Source: Aporhodopirellula rubra
Lineage (GTDB): Bacteria; Planctomycetota; Planctomycetia; Pirellulales; Pirellulaceae
DNA: 64,000 bases
NCBI RefSeq assembly: GCF_014192335.1
Contig: NZ_JACHXU010000006.1
Span: forward strand, 186,001 to 250,000
Direction: 5' to 3'
This document shows positions 42,810-52,884 of the stretch, piece by piece; the stretch's first letter is position 1; each line of letters starts with the position of its first letter. The translations under genes and the position numbers were made by a program. The notes below the pieces were generated by a model. It did not search any database. It saw nothing but the letters and a program-made list of their open reading frames with translations, and had not been told where the DNA came from.

Positions 42810-45134
42810 ATGCGTCGGTCCCCGCTGTCTTATTCCATGCTCCGATTTCCGGCCCTCTCCGCGTGGACGCGTTGCGTCAGCATGTTGCTGATGGCGTTGT
42901 TTTGCATGCCTTTTTCGACCACGTCGGCGCAATCAAACGCAGATCCATCGGGCAAATCCGGCGGCTCGCCGTTCGTTTCCGATCCCTATCTCGTTTTTGT
43001 GGCCGAGGGCTCCGCGTACTTACGGTGCGGGCCATCCGGCGACGATTATCGAACCGATCCGCTGCGCCACGGCCAGGAACTCGAGGTTTATGTCGAGACC
43101 GAAGACGGCTGGCTCGGCGTTCGGCCGACCGACGACAGTTTTTGCTGGATCCCCGCGGACGCAGCGAAACTGATCGACACCCAAAACAACGCCAACGCGA
43201 AACCAGACGCGATCGAAGCCGAAATTATCGAAGACAAAACGGTTGCTTGGATCGGCACTAACCTGGGACGCGCACGCCGATACCGATGGCTCGTCCAACT
43301 CGGTGAAGGCGAAATCGTCACGATCCTCGGACGCAGTGAACGCGACGGGCCCGATGGTCCACAAACGTGGTACCGCATCGTCCCACCGTCAGGCGAATTT
43401 CGCTGGATTCATCGCGACCAAGTGGTCACAACGGCGGAAGAACTGATCGCGGGTTTGCAAAATGATGAACCGAGTGAATCGATCGAATTCCTCCCAGGCG
43501 GCCCCAGCGCCGTTCAGCCTCGAAACGCCGTTCAGCCTCGAAACTCAGGCCAATCAGGAAACAACCGCGCCGACCGAGTCGCCTCATCACGATCAGGCCA
43601 AATTGGGTCAGGCCAAATTGGGTCAGGACTGCGTCGTGTGTCCGACGACCAACCGTACCGCGAAGACCTACCGCGAGAAACCGAAGAGGAGCGACTGGCG
43701 ACCCTCGCCGAAATCCGACGCCTCGACGAAATCGAACGCCACATCGAAGCCCGCAATCGAAGCCGGTTTGATCGCGCTAACGAAACCACCACAGACACAC
43801 CGATCGACGACCACGTGGCGGAAGTTGCCAACCACCCAGAGTCTGCACCGCACAACGGAACTGCCGATCACCAGATCCGCAGTTTCTCGCAACGCGTGAC
43901 CGAAGGCCTCTCATCGCTGCTCAGCGGACGCCAAAAAGGAACACCAACGCTTGAACCGTCGACCAAATCCAGCCGTCGCGTGCCCGACCTCGTCCCGATC
44001 GGGAGCGGATTGGCCACAACGCCCGCTGCCGCAGTGCCCCCCGCTTCGCCTGAGACCGAACGAAACGGCGAATCCGCTGACACGAACACCATGGTCGCTG
44101 GCACAACCGCTCCGTCGCAAACGCTCGCCGCGCCAGTAGCGCAACCAACACCTACCGCAGTTGCGCAAGCCCCGGCTCAAGACGTCACGGGCAATCAAAT
44201 CAAAACCGTCGCCGCAACCGCACACCCCGAGTTCCGTACTGGCGAGTCACAGATTGCGATCATGTCTTCGCCACGACTCGTCGCCCGTTCGGAATATCCT
44301 TCGAGCGTGCCAGGTTCATTCGTGGCTCCACGGAAACTTCGCACAATCACAGCCGCTCAAATCGAAGAAGTGCAACGTGCCGTCGCCACTTCGACGCCTG
44401 AATCATTGCCAACGATCATGTCGTCACTGATGGCGCGCGGAGCCTCGGCCCCCGAGATTCGACTGGTCGCCGATGCGGCTCAGCGTTTCTCGATGAACGA
44501 ACTTGCCCAACGGGCACGCGACTACGAATCACTCGCCCGCCGCCGAGACGGTGACACCGTCGTCTCAACGTCGACCTTGGGAACACCCACCATTGCCGCG
44601 AGCACGCCGATGTATCCGGCACCAACCTATTCAGGACCGACGTATCCGGCCCCGTCCCCCACACCGTCCTACCCGCCGGCCGGCACCATGAACATCTCAT
44701 CCATGGCGTCTACACCGAGCCAGTCGAACGACGCTCCGACAAACGGCGGCAGTTTCGTTGCCCGCGTCGGAACGGGAACGGCTCAACCGAGCGGCTCGAT
44801 CGTGCCGACCTCACACATTCAATCGTTCGCTTCCCCGAATCCTGAGACGGTCACCATGGGATCGGTACCCACCGGGCCGTCAACGATCCCGCCGGCCTCC
44901 ACCTCGGAACAGACCGGCGTGTTGGTCGAGGTGTATTCCGCCGACCCGAACCGGCCTCCTTACGCGATCACGGACCGGGGCGGACAAACGGTCGCATACG
45001 TCACACCGGCTCCCGGCGTGGACCTCAAGACACACCTCGGCAGCCAAGTCCGGATCCAGGGAGAAAGCGGATTCCTCCAAGGGCTCGACACGCCCCACGT
45101 GTTAGCCACAGCGGCCCAAAGGGTCCTCCGATAG
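42810..45134 (+). CDS. Exported protein with two SH3-like domains and disordered region
   Basis: 774 residues from the ATG at 42810 (MRRSPLSYSM), chosen because a signal peptide follows immediately (SMLLMALFCMPFSTTSAQ). Two SH3-like domains cover about residues 45-210 (EGSAYLRCGPSGDDYRT and VTILGRSERDGPDGPQTWYR). The remainder is Pro/Ser/Thr-rich and mostly disordered, ending in a small beta domain (EVYSADPNRPPYAITDRGGQ). Bacterial SH3 domains often bind cell-wall peptides, so an envelope role is plausible. Two in-frame tandem repeats lie in the linker. A good terminator follows. Confidence 0.75.
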   Translation: MRRSPLSYSMLRFPALSAWTRCVSMLLMALFCMPFSTTSAQSNADPSGKSGGSPFVSDPYLVFVAEGSAYLRCGPSGDDYRTDPLRHGQELEVYVETEDGWLGVRPTDDSFCWIPADAAKLIDTQNNANAKPDAIEAEIIEDKTVAWIGTNLGRARRYRWLVQLGEGEIVTILGRSERDGPDGPQTWYRIVPPSGEFRWIHRDQVVTTAEELIAGLQNDEPSESIEFLPGGPSAVQPRNAVQPRNSGQSGNNRADRVASSRSGQIGSGQIGSGLRRVSDDQPYREDLPRETEEERLATLAEIRRLDEIERHIEARNRSRFDRANETTTDTPIDDHVAEVANHPESAPHNGTADHQIRSFSQRVTEGLSSLLSGRQKGTPTLEPSTKSSRRVPDLVPIGSGLATTPAAAVPPASPETERNGESADTNTMVAGTTAPSQTLAAPVAQPTPTAVAQAPAQDVTGNQIKTVAATAHPEFRTGESQIAIMSSPRLVARSEYPSSVPGSFVAPRKLRTITAAQIEEVQRAVATSTPESLPTIMSSLMARGASAPEIRLVADAAQRFSMNELAQRARDYESLARRRDGDTVVSTSTLGTPTIAASTPMYPAPTYSGPTYPAPSPTPSYPPAGTMNISSMASTPSQSNDAPTNGGSFVARVGTGTAQPSGSIVPTSHIQSFASPNPETVTMGSVPTGPSTIPPASTSEQTGVLVEVYSADPNRPPYAITDRGGQTVAYVTPAPGVDLKTHLGSQVRIQGESGFLQGLDTPHVLATAAQRVLR
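43509..43622. repeat. In-frame tandem duplications (18 bp x2 and 15 bp x2)
   Basis: The unit gccgttcagcctcgaaac is exactly repeated at 43509 and 43527, coding AVQPRN twice. The unit tcaggccaaattggg is exactly repeated at 43593 and 43608, coding GQIGS twice. Both keep frame in the disordered linker. Confidence 0.9.
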
Positions 45135-45216
45135 CCGCGATCTGCTCTCAGAAGCATTGACACTGAGTCGCTCTTTCGATAGCTTCGTCGACACAGACTT
45201 CAGGCAAACCTTTGTT

Positions 45217-45249
45217 GGCCCGGGCCTTTTCGGTCCGGGCTAATTTTTT
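45217..45249 (+). terminator. Intrinsic terminator before nusA
   Basis: A 10-bp stem (ggcccgggcc/ggtccgggct, two G-T pairs) with a ttttc loop is followed by AA and six T residues. It lies 83 bases after the SH3-like protein stop and about 100 bases before nusA, and should end that transcript. A minus-strand frame crossing it is considered coincidental. Confidence 0.75.
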
Positions 45250-45350
45250 ATCCCATACTTCATCGGGAATAGACCTAAGGTTGTGTTTGACCCGTCGTAT
45301 CCCCACTGATTTCCTAGTTCTTTTCATCCTCGTCGCCCCTCTTTGTCGCC

Positions 45351-46901
45351 ATGAACCCGCAAGACATTTTGCGTTACGTCGATTCGCTCCATCGCGACAG
45401 AAACATCGACCCCGAACTGCTTTTCCAAGCAATCGAATCGGCTCTGCAAAGTGCCGCGAAACGTCAATACGGGGAAGAATCTGACGTCGTCGTATCGATC
45501 AGCCGCGAGAACGGACAGATTTCCGCCACGCTCGAAGGCAAACCACTCGGCGACGATCAAATCGGTCGCATCGGTGCCCAAACCGCGAAACAGGTGATCA
45601 TCCAGAAAGTCCGCGAAGCCGAGCGTGACGCGTTGATGATCGAGTACCGCGATCAGATCGGCGAAATTGTCAGCGGCATGATCGGCCGCGCCGATGGCGG
45701 CGTCGCGACGGTGAACCTCGGAAATGTCGAAGCCATCCTGCCACGCAGCGAACAAATCCCTGGCGAAAGCCTGCACGCCAACGAACGCGTCCGCGCAATC
45801 GTATACGAAGTGCGTCCTCAAGGCGGCAACCGAGTTCGTGTCGTGCTCAGCCGTACACGCCCCCAATTCGTTCAACGGCTTTTCGAACAGGAAATCCCTG
45901 AACTCAACGACGAAGTCATCGCAATCAAATCGATTTCTCGCGAACCTGGCTATCGCAGCAAAGTCGCCGTCAGCAGCGATGACGTGAATATCGACCCGAT
46001 CTCGGTCTGCGTTGGCTATCGTGGCAGCCGGATCAAGGCGGTTCGCGAAGAACTCGCCGGTGAACACATCGACGTCGTTCGCTACGACAGCGACCCGGAA
46101 GTCCTCATCCCGAACGCGTTGCAACCGGCCGAAGTCGACCAGGTCCTGCTGTGCGACATGATCGGCCGCGCGATCGTCTTGGTCAAAGAAGACCAACTGT
46201 CGCTCGCCATCGGCCGACGCGGACAAAACGTGCGACTGGCCAGCAAGTTGTGTGGTTGGGACATCGAGATCATGACCGGCAGCGAACTCGAAGAGCAAAT
46301 CGAACGAGCCGTCACTGGGTTCAGCCAGATTCCAGGCATCACCGAAGAAATCGCCCAAACGCTCGTCGAGCAGGGCTATCTCTCCTACGATGACCTGTCC
46401 GTGATCGAACCGGATCAGTTTGCCGAAATGGCCGGCTTGACCGAAGAACAGGTCGACGAAATCGTGGAAATGGCCGAAGCAAAAGCCGAAGAGGCTGAGC
46501 GGGCGGCCGCCGATGAACGCCGCGTTCGACGCGAAACCGAAAAACTCGACCGAGAGCGGGCGGAAATGGAAGCCCACATGCCGGCTTCCGAAAAAACACC
46601 TCCGGTTGAAGAGCAAACCGAGGCAACCGCGACCGAAGAAGCCGAAACCGAAAACGCTGCGACGGAGACTGCAGAAGAATCAGTCGCAGCTGGCGAAACA
46701 GCCGATGAACCGTCTGCTGAATCTGCCGTAGAGAACTCCGAAGACGCCCCCAACGCTGATTCGACGGCCGAAACACCAACGGCAGCCGAGTCGACCGAAG
46801 AGGCCGCGTCCCCGGAAGAAACATCCTCCGAGGAGCCCGCGACGGTTGGTGAATCGGCCTCCGCAAGCGAATCTGAGAAAGATTCCGGGGGAAACGCGTA
46901 A
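45351..46901 (+). CDS. nusA: Transcription elongation/termination factor NusA
   Basis: 516 residues. The N-terminal RNA-polymerase-binding domain (MNPQDILRYVDSLHRDRNID) is followed by an S1 domain, two KH domains (VCVGYRGSRIKAVREEL and LAIGRRGQNVRLASKL) and a helix-hairpin-helix region near residue 325-375. The last 130 residues are a Glu/Ala/Thr-rich acidic tail, longer than usual. NusA controls pausing, termination and antitermination. The usual rimP gene is not upstream; instead an unrelated gene ends at a terminator, so the operon appears to start here. Confidence 0.96.
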   Translation: MNPQDILRYVDSLHRDRNIDPELLFQAIESALQSAAKRQYGEESDVVVSISRENGQISATLEGKPLGDDQIGRIGAQTAKQVIIQKVREAERDALMIEYRDQIGEIVSGMIGRADGGVATVNLGNVEAILPRSEQIPGESLHANERVRAIVYEVRPQGGNRVRVVLSRTRPQFVQRLFEQEIPELNDEVIAIKSISREPGYRSKVAVSSDDVNIDPISVCVGYRGSRIKAVREELAGEHIDVVRYDSDPEVLIPNALQPAEVDQVLLCDMIGRAIVLVKEDQLSLAIGRRGQNVRLASKLCGWDIEIMTGSELEEQIERAVTGFSQIPGITEEIAQTLVEQGYLSYDDLSVIEPDQFAEMAGLTEEQVDEIVEMAEAKAEEAERAAADERRVRRETEKLDRERAEMEAHMPASEKTPPVEEQTEATATEEAETENAATETAEESVAAGETADEPSAESAVENSEDAPNADSTAETPTAAESTEEAASPEETSSEEPATVGESASASESEKDSGGNA

Positions 46902-47214
46902 GACTAGCGAGGAAGCCGTTTTCATATTTCCTCCCTTTGCGTTATCCTATCGTCTCCGCGTTCGGGCATCCGTGCCTTTCACGGACAGTCCATTTTTTTG
47001 ACCGCTATGAAATTCCCCGACATTGTGACGGTTTCAATCCCCCTATTCTCAGCCACGCAGCTCGTTTGAGCTCGCCCGCCGAATAGTCGATTGGGACCAG
47101 ACTTAATGTCGATGGAGGTCTTTTTATGCGATTTTGAACAAAACAAAATGAAGCCGAGCAGCCCGAGCGGGGCCGTCGGACTTCATCTATCGAATTTGAC
47201 AGGATCCCCCCCCA
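46902..47214. other. nusA-infB spacer
   Basis: 313 bases, long for this operon. A small stem (tccgtg/cacgga, about 46969-46985) is followed after seven bases by a seven-T run near 46993-46999, possibly an attenuator, then ttgaccgctat at 46998. No gene is convincing. It may hold an internal promoter for infB. Confidence 0.4.
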
Positions 47215-50175
47215 GTGCCAGTACGCATTTACGCGCTTGCCAAAGAACTCGACCTCGACAGCAAAGATCTCGTTGATCTGGTAAAGAAAGCCGGAATCAC
47301 CGGTAAAGGCTCTGCGCTAGCAAGTCTCAGCGACGACGAAGCCCAACAAGTACGCGATTCCATTTCGAGTGCATCCAAGGCAGCGCCGAAGGCCGCCCCT
47401 GCTGCAACCGCAACCAAAGAGGCACCGACACAACCGGTCGCTCCGGTTCGCGACTTGGATCGTGCTTCGACGCGGCGTCCTGCCGCCATCCAAATCGGTC
47501 GCCCCAAATCCCGCGAAAGTGCCCCCGCGGAAGCTCCCGAAACCAAACGCCCGGCACCCGTCCTGCGCACTCCGGTCCTCAAACCGGCAGAACCAACACC
47601 GCCTCCGGCGACTCCGGCCGAGCCAAGCTCGCCGAAACCGGAAGTGCGTTTGAAGGACGTCATGCCCGCGGCTCGCACTGACAAACCGGCTCAACAGGAG
47701 TCGGCCCCCAAAGCACCTGCTGCCAAAGCGCCCGCACCCAAACCATCCGGTTCCGAAAACGCCCCCGCCGCTCCAGCAGGTGGAATGGCGAGCCGAATCG
47801 CAGACCGCATGGCCAGCAACTCCGGCGGTCGGGTCGTCCCAAATCGTCCAGGCGAACCGGTTCGTCGCGAAGCCCTTACCGGCGGCGGCAAAATGCGTTC
47901 GCTCGACCGCGCCTCGACTCGTGCGGGCGGTGAAAAACCCGCCGACGGTGCGAAAGCACGCAAACGCGAACCGCGTATCAAGGTCAACCTCGCTCAATTG
48001 CCGAGCGCACCGGCTCCTGCGGCCCCCGTCTCCTCGACCGGACCTGCTCAAAAGCCAGACATCAAACTGACCCGCGATGTCATCGAAGGTCACAAGCAAG
48101 GCATGAAGGCCCCGCTCGCTCGTCTCGAAAAAGACGACGCGGAGAAGAAACGCAACAAGAAAGAGTCCGCCGTTGTCGGTGAATTCGCCGGTCGCAAAAA
48201 GATCGTCGATGAAGACGAAAAACCACGTGGCAAGAAAGGCCTCGCCGGAATGGCGAGTGCCCGTGCCGAACGTGCACGCGGTGGTGGCGGACGTCGCGTT
48301 ATCGGCAACAGCGATAACGACCGTGGTCACATGCGGCGAAACCGTCCGCGCATCCGCCGCAAAGGCACCAACACCGCGGCGCCTCGTAAAGAACGCGTCC
48401 AGTTGGAACTGCCGTGTACCGTTCGCAGCTTCTGCGAAGCGTCCGGCGTGGCGATGTCCGATGTCATGAAAACACTCATGGGCATGGGCATGATGATCAA
48501 CATCAACTCGGAAATGGACCTTGAGACCGCCGAACTGATCGCGACCGAACTCGGAATCGATATCGAGCTGAAAGCAGCCGAATCGCTCGAAGACGAGCTG
48601 ATCACCGAAATCGAAACCCTCGAGGACACAGCCGAATCGCTCGTTCCACGTGCTCCGATCGTGACCTTCCTCGGCCACGTCGACCACGGAAAGACCAGCC
48701 TTCTCGATTACTTGATCGGCATCAACGTCGTCAAAGGCGAGGCAGGCGGGATCACACAACACATTCGCGCGTACAACGTCGAGAAAGACGGCCGCGGAGT
48801 CACGTTTGTTGACACGCCTGGTCACGAAGCGTTTACCGAAATGCGAGCCCGCGGTGCCAACGTCACGGACATCGCCGTGCTCGTCGTTGCCGCCGACGAC
48901 GGTATCATGCCACAAACCGAAGAAGCGATCAGTCACGCCAAGGCGGCTGAAGTGCCGATCGTGGTGGCACTGAACAAGATCGACCTCGAAGGCGTCGACG
49001 CCAACCGCGTCATGACCCAACTCACCGAACACGGCCTGACCCCGAGTGAATGGGGCGGCGATGTCGAAATCGTCAAAACCAGTGCCACGACCGGTGAAGG
49101 CATGGATGAACTCCTCGAGACCCTGCTCACCGTGGCAGAACTCAACGAGTACAGCGCCAACCCGGACCGCTCGGCCCTCGGCGTTTGCCTCGAATCCGAA
49201 CAACACGGCGACAAGGGTGTCGTTGCCAAACTCGTCGTTCAAAACGGAACGCTGCGAGTCGGCGACATCATCGTTTGCGGTCCAGCCCACGGTCGCGTGC
49301 GTTCGCTGCACGACACCCTCACGGGCAAACCGATCACCGAGGCCGGACCTAGCACACCGGTCAGTCTGACCGGACTCGACACACCTCCGGGTGCAGGCGA
49401 TCGCTTCCACGTGCTCAAGGATATTTCGCAAGCACGCGAGATCGCCGGTAGCCGTGAAGATGAATCGAGTCGCCAGTCGCTCTCGGGCATCACGACGAAG
49501 GTTTCCTTCGATTCGTTCCAAGACATGCTCGCCGGCGGTACCCTCGGCGGCGAAGAGCGTGCGAAGCTGAACTTGATCATTCGCGCCGATGCTCGTGGTT
49601 CGCTCGAAGCCATCGACAAGGAACTCAGCAAATTCGACCACCCTGAAGTCGAACTACGCGTGCTGCAACGTGCGGTCGGTGGCATCACGCTCGCCGACGC
49701 AACACTCGCGAGTGCATCCGATGCGGTGATCCTCGGGTTCAACGTGATTCCGGACGAGAAGGCACGCCAACTCGCCGATCAGCGCAATATCGAGATCCGT
49801 CGTTACAACGTCATCTATAAACTGACCGATGACATTCGGATGATGATCGAAGGCCGCCTCAAACCTGAGGAACGCGTCGTCGAACTCGGCCGAGCGTTGG
49901 TCAAACAGGTCTTCACCATCAGCCGCGTGGGAACCATCGCCGGTTGCTATGTCGCACAAGGTTCGATCGTTCGCGGTTGTCGCATTCGCGTCAGCCGTGA
50001 CGGACGTGTTATCGGCGAATACCCGCTCGATACGCTGCGTCGGATCAAAGAAGACGTCAAAGAGGTGCCGCGCGGCATGGAATGCGGTATCCGGCTGTCT
50101 GGTTTCAACGACATCAAACAGGACGATGTCCTCGAAGCCTATCGCATCGAAGAGGTCGCACGAAAGCTCGATTGA
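47215..50175 (+). CDS. infB: Translation initiation factor IF-2
   Basis: 986 residues from a GTG start ([20 protein letters not shown], the IF-2 N-terminal domain). A long Ala/Pro/Lys-rich linker to about residue 385 is followed by the second IF2_N-type helix region, then the GTPase domain with [17 protein letters not shown] and NKID, and domains II-IV with the fMet-tRNA-binding C-terminus. IF-2 delivers initiator tRNA to the 30S subunit. It is larger than the E. coli protein (890) because of the linker. The start is fixed by conserved N-terminal sequence. Confidence 0.97.
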   Translation: MPVRIYALAKELDLDSKDLVDLVKKAGITGKGSALASLSDDEAQQVRDSISSASKAAPKAAPAATATKEAPTQPVAPVRDLDRASTRRPAAIQIGRPKSRESAPAEAPETKRPAPVLRTPVLKPAEPTPPPATPAEPSSPKPEVRLKDVMPAARTDKPAQQESAPKAPAAKAPAPKPSGSENAPAAPAGGMASRIADRMASNSGGRVVPNRPGEPVRREALTGGGKMRSLDRASTRAGGEKPADGAKARKREPRIKVNLAQLPSAPAPAAPVSSTGPAQKPDIKLTRDVIEGHKQGMKAPLARLEKDDAEKKRNKKESAVVGEFAGRKKIVDEDEKPRGKKGLAGMASARAERARGGGGRRVIGNSDNDRGHMRRNRPRIRRKGTNTAAPRKERVQLELPCTVRSFCEASGVAMSDVMKTLMGMGMMININSEMDLETAELIATELGIDIELKAAESLEDELITEIETLEDTAESLVPRAPIVTFLGHVDHGKTSLLDYLIGINVVKGEAGGITQHIRAYNVEKDGRGVTFVDTPGHEAFTEMRARGANVTDIAVLVVAADDGIMPQTEEAISHAKAAEVPIVVALNKIDLEGVDANRVMTQLTEHGLTPSEWGGDVEIVKTSATTGEGMDELLETLLTVAELNEYSANPDRSALGVCLESEQHGDKGVVAKLVVQNGTLRVGDIIVCGPAHGRVRSLHDTLTGKPITEAGPSTPVSLTGLDTPPGAGDRFHVLKDISQAREIAGSREDESSRQSLSGITTKVSFDSFQDMLAGGTLGGEERAKLNLIIRADARGSLEAIDKELSKFDHPEVELRVLQRAVGGITLADATLASASDAVILGFNVIPDEKARQLADQRNIEIRRYNVIYKLTDDIRMMIEGRLKPEERVVELGRALVKQVFTISRVGTIAGCYVAQGSIVRGCRIRVSRDGRVIGEYPLDTLRRIKEDVKEVPRGMECGIRLSGFNDIKQDDVLEAYRIEEVARKLD

Positions 50176-50190
50176 TCGCGTGAACCTCAC

Positions 50191-50370
50191 ATGACCGAGC
50201 CACCGGAACGTCGCGTGAACCCTTCGTTTCATTCGCCACCATCCAATCGTGGTGGCCGTGCCCTGGAAAGCGACGGGCGTGCCCCAGCCCAGCGTCCCAC
50301 ACCCACCGAGGCGCCGGCACGTTCCCGACCCGGCTCAACGCTCCGAGGCGACTCACCGCGAGTCGCCTAA
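50191..50370 (+). CDS. Possible 59-residue Pro/Arg-rich peptide ending in a hairpin
   Basis: An ATG frame in the infB-rbfA gap gives a Pro/Arg-rich product (MTEPPERRVNPSFHSPPSN at the start). It has no Shine-Dalgarno and low-complexity composition, so I rate it low. Its last codons form a strong 9-bp hairpin: aggcgactc (50346-50354) and gagtcgcct (50360-50368) around an accgc loop. No T-run follows, so the hairpin is probably an RNA-processing or regulatory element rather than a terminator. Confidence 0.3.
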   Translation: MTEPPERRVNPSFHSPPSNRGGRALESDGRAPAQRPTPTEAPARSRPGSTLRGDSPRVA

Positions 50371-50406
50371 CTTCTCAGCCATCACTTCTCACTCCGCAAC
50401 CCTCCT

Positions 50407-50889
50407 TTGTCCAGCCGCCGCCAACTTAAAGCCGCCGAAGCGATCCGCGAAGTCGTCGCCACTTCTGTCCTGACCGATATCCGGGACCCACGCGTCCGAG
50501 ATGTCACGATCATCTCAGTGAGCGTATCGCCTGACATGCGCGAAGCCAAAGTCTCCGTCAGCGTTATGGGAGACGAAGCGCAAAAACAATTGTCGATTCG
50601 CGGATTACAGAACTCCGCCGGATTTTTGCAAAGTAAAATTGCGAACCGTCTCGATACGCGCTACACACCTCGGCTGTCGTTTGAGCTCGACAAAGGGCAA
50701 GAAAACGCACTCGCGGTGAGCGAAATCCTGGCTCGTATCCGAGCCGAACAAGACGGCGAACCCGTCGCCGACGACTCCTCGACGCCAACCGACACAATTG
50801 CGGAATCCTCATCCATCGAAGAGGCAACCGCCGATGAAACGCAAACCGACGACGAGCAAAACAAAGACGACAGCGGGCAATCATCCTAA
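50407..50889 (+). CDS. rbfA: 30S ribosome-binding factor RbfA
   Basis: 160 residues from a TTG start (MSSRRQLKAAEAIREVVATS). The KH-like fold of RbfA is clear: TDIRDPRVRDVTIISVSVSP followed by DMREAKVSVSVMG and the LRSFLQS-like segment GFLQSKIANRL. The last 45 residues form an acidic tail (Glu, Asp, Thr) not present in E. coli. RbfA is a late 30S maturation factor. It lies downstream of infB as in many bacteria, and upstream of the HhH/histone-like gene. Confidence 0.93.
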   Translation: MSSRRQLKAAEAIREVVATSVLTDIRDPRVRDVTIISVSVSPDMREAKVSVSVMGDEAQKQLSIRGLQNSAGFLQSKIANRLDTRYTPRLSFELDKGQENALAVSEILARIRAEQDGEPVADDSSTPTDTIAESSSIEEATADETQTDDEQNKDDSGQSS

Positions 50890-50958
50890 CTGCATTCCCT
50901 GAAACGCCCTGAATGCTCCTGCTGATCTCAGCCACCTGAACACCGAATTTCATTCTCT

Positions 50959-52101
50959 ATGTCCGCCACGAATCGCTCAAAACTTATCGCTAAGCTGCAC
51001 GCAGCTCTCAAGAAAAACTACAGCGTCCCGCCTGCGAGCCCCTCACGCCCGCTACTCGAACACGCCCTCTACGCGTGCCTGCTAGAAGATTGCCCCGGCG
51101 AATTGGCTGACGAAGGCCTCGCGAAACTGGAACAAGACTACTTCGACTGGAACGAAGTCCGGGTCACAACCGTGACGGAACTCTCCGACGTTCTGTCGAG
51201 CTTGCCTGACCCCAACAAGGCCGCGTCCCGCCTGAAGTCGAACTTGCAAGGCATCTTCGAAGAGTTCTACTCCTTCGATCTCGACCACCTGAAGAAGGAA
51301 AACCTTGGCAAAGCGGTCGCCAAGTTCGAGAAATTGCCGGGCATGACGCCGTTCGTGCTTAGCTACATCATCCAACACGGCCTCGGCGGTCACTCGATCC
51401 CGATCGACTATTCCGCGATGGTGATCATGCTCGTCAGCGGCATCGCCAGCCAAGCGGAGGCGGCCGACGGTCGCGTCCCCGGACTCGAACGGGCAATCCC
51501 AAAGAGTAAGGGAGTTGAGTTCGCAAACCTCCTGCACCAACCCGCCGTTGCGTTGCTGATGGATCCAGCCGACAAAACCGCTCGCGCGATGTTGGAATCC
51601 GTATCTAAGGGCAGCTCCGCTGACCTCGACGAATGGCTCGTTAGCAAGAAAGCCGCGAAGAAACGCGTCGCCAAACGCAAAGCCGAAGAACGCGAAACCG
51701 CCAAACAAGAAGCCGAGGCCGCCGCAGTCGCAGAACCTGTCGAGAAGGCCCCTGCAGGAAAGAAGAAACCAATTCGTTCGGCCGCCAAAGCCACCTCGAC
51801 CACCAACAAACCGAAAGCCGCCAAAAAGGCCGCTGCTCCCAAAGCCAGCGCCGAAACGAGCGATGCGGGCACGAAAGCAAAAGCAGCCGTGACCAAAGAA
51901 GCCGACGAAGCGGAGGAGGCCAAAACCGCCAAAGCCAAAAAGTCGACGAAGAAATCGGCCAGCAAAAAAACCAGCGCTGCCGACACCGCCAGCAAGAAAA
52001 AGAAGGATGACGCTGGGGAAACCGCCGACGCGGAAGCCTCCAAGAGCACCAGCGGCAAAAAAGCAGCCAACCGAAAACTGACCAAACGTAAACCACGCTA
52101 A
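50959..52101 (+). CDS. Endonuclease III-like HhH protein with histone H1-like tail
   Basis: 380 residues. The first 225 form an all-helical domain with the pattern of HhH-GPD (endonuclease III) proteins: a helix-hairpin-helix-like LPGMTPFVLSYII at 126-138 and the aspartate of the active-site loop at Asp150 (SIPIDYSAM). The lysine expected in the HhH (LPGVGRKT) is replaced, and the four-cysteine iron-sulfur loop is absent. Residues 228-380 are a Lys/Ala-rich tail (AKKRVAKRKAEE, later KKSTKKSASKK) like histone H1. It probably binds nucleic acid without base excision. It sits between rbfA and yebC, 27 bases from the latter. Confidence 0.75.
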   Translation: MSATNRSKLIAKLHAALKKNYSVPPASPSRPLLEHALYACLLEDCPGELADEGLAKLEQDYFDWNEVRVTTVTELSDVLSSLPDPNKAASRLKSNLQGIFEEFYSFDLDHLKKENLGKAVAKFEKLPGMTPFVLSYIIQHGLGGHSIPIDYSAMVIMLVSGIASQAEAADGRVPGLERAIPKSKGVEFANLLHQPAVALLMDPADKTARAMLESVSKGSSADLDEWLVSKKAAKKRVAKRKAEERETAKQEAEAAAVAEPVEKAPAGKKKPIRSAAKATSTTNKPKAAKKAAAPKASAETSDAGTKAKAAVTKEADEAEEAKTAKAKKSTKKSASKKTSAADTASKKKKDDAGETADAEASKSTSGKKAANRKLTKRKPR

Positions 52102-52128
52102 GGTCTTCCGACCGAAGGAATCACGGAA

Positions 52129-52860
52129 ATGGCAGGGCACTCCAAATGGGCCAATATCCAGCACCGCAAAGGACGCGTTGACGCGGCCCGCGGAAAGCAA
52201 TGGAGCAAACTCAGCAAAGCGATCATCGTCGCCGCAAAAACCGGCGGCGGCGACCCGGCTGCCAACATCAAACTTCGCAAAGCGATTGATGACGCCAAAG
52301 CCGTCTCAATGCCCAAAGACAACATCGAGCGTGCGGTCAAACGCGGAACCGGCGAACTCGGTGGTGATGCCGTCGAAGAAGTCCTCTACGAAGGTTACGG
52401 CCCCGGTGGCGTCGCGGTCATGTGCTCGGCACTGACCGATAACCGCAATCGTACCACCCCAGAACTGCGAACCCTGTTCGGAAAACACGGCGGTGAACTC
52501 GGCAAAACCGGCTGCGTTTCATACCTCTTCGAACGCAAGGGACTCTTTATCTTCGCCGCCGGAACGGACGAAGAACGCGTCACTGAGATCGCTCTGGAAA
52601 ATGGCGCCGAAGACGTTGAAACCGATGACGACGGGCAAATCCAGGTCACCTGTGCCCCGGAAAACTATGACGCACTTTCCGATGCGTTCGACGCGGCCGA
52701 ACTGAAAGCCGACGTCAGTGAAGTGACGCAGATCGCCTCGACAAACGTCGACCTCGACAAGTCCGTCGCCGGACAAGTGATGTCACTGCTGGAAGTTCTC
52801 GACGACCACGACGACGTCCAAACCGTCAGCACAAACGCAAACTTCCCCGAAGAAGAATAG
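52129..52860 (+). CDS. YebC/PmpR (TACO1) family protein
   Basis: 243 residues beginning MAGHSKWANIQHRKGRVDAA, the diagnostic opening of the family. All three domains are present (GKQWSKLSKAIIVAAKTGG, YEGYGPGGVAVMC and the C-terminal ferredoxin-like domain). Members were first called transcriptional regulators; more recent work links YebC to easing translation of proline-rich stretches. Being at the end of the nusA-infB-rbfA block fits the translation role. It ends 24 bases from the convergent GNAT gene. Confidence 0.95.
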   Translation: MAGHSKWANIQHRKGRVDAARGKQWSKLSKAIIVAAKTGGGDPAANIKLRKAIDDAKAVSMPKDNIERAVKRGTGELGGDAVEEVLYEGYGPGGVAVMCSALTDNRNRTTPELRTLFGKHGGELGKTGCVSYLFERKGLFIFAAGTDEERVTEIALENGAEDVETDDDGQIQVTCAPENYDALSDAFDAAELKADVSEVTQIASTNVDLDKSVAGQVMSLLEVLDDHDDVQTVSTNANFPEEE

Positions 52861-52884
52861 CGTTACTTAAAAAAGGCGAGGCTC

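Noticed and set aside
45148..45330. Minus-strand reading frame of about 60 codons (MKRTRKSVGIRRVKHNL start) just upstream of nusA
   Set aside because: The product looks protein-like, but the frame runs through a clear intrinsic terminator and the nusA promoter region, and has no recognised family. A protein search in relatives would settle it.
45324..46616. Long 430-codon minus-strand frame opposite nusA
   Set aside because: Antisense shadow of nusA; no start context and a composition typical of reversed GC-rich coding sequence.
47317..49641. 774-codon minus-strand frame opposite infB
   Set aside because: Antisense shadow; infB is certain from its GTPase motifs.
51082..52200. 372-codon minus-strand frame opposite the HhH/H1-like gene
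   Set aside because: Phe/Gly-rich antisense of the Lys/Ala-rich tail; the plus-strand gene has the better start, spacing and domain evidence.
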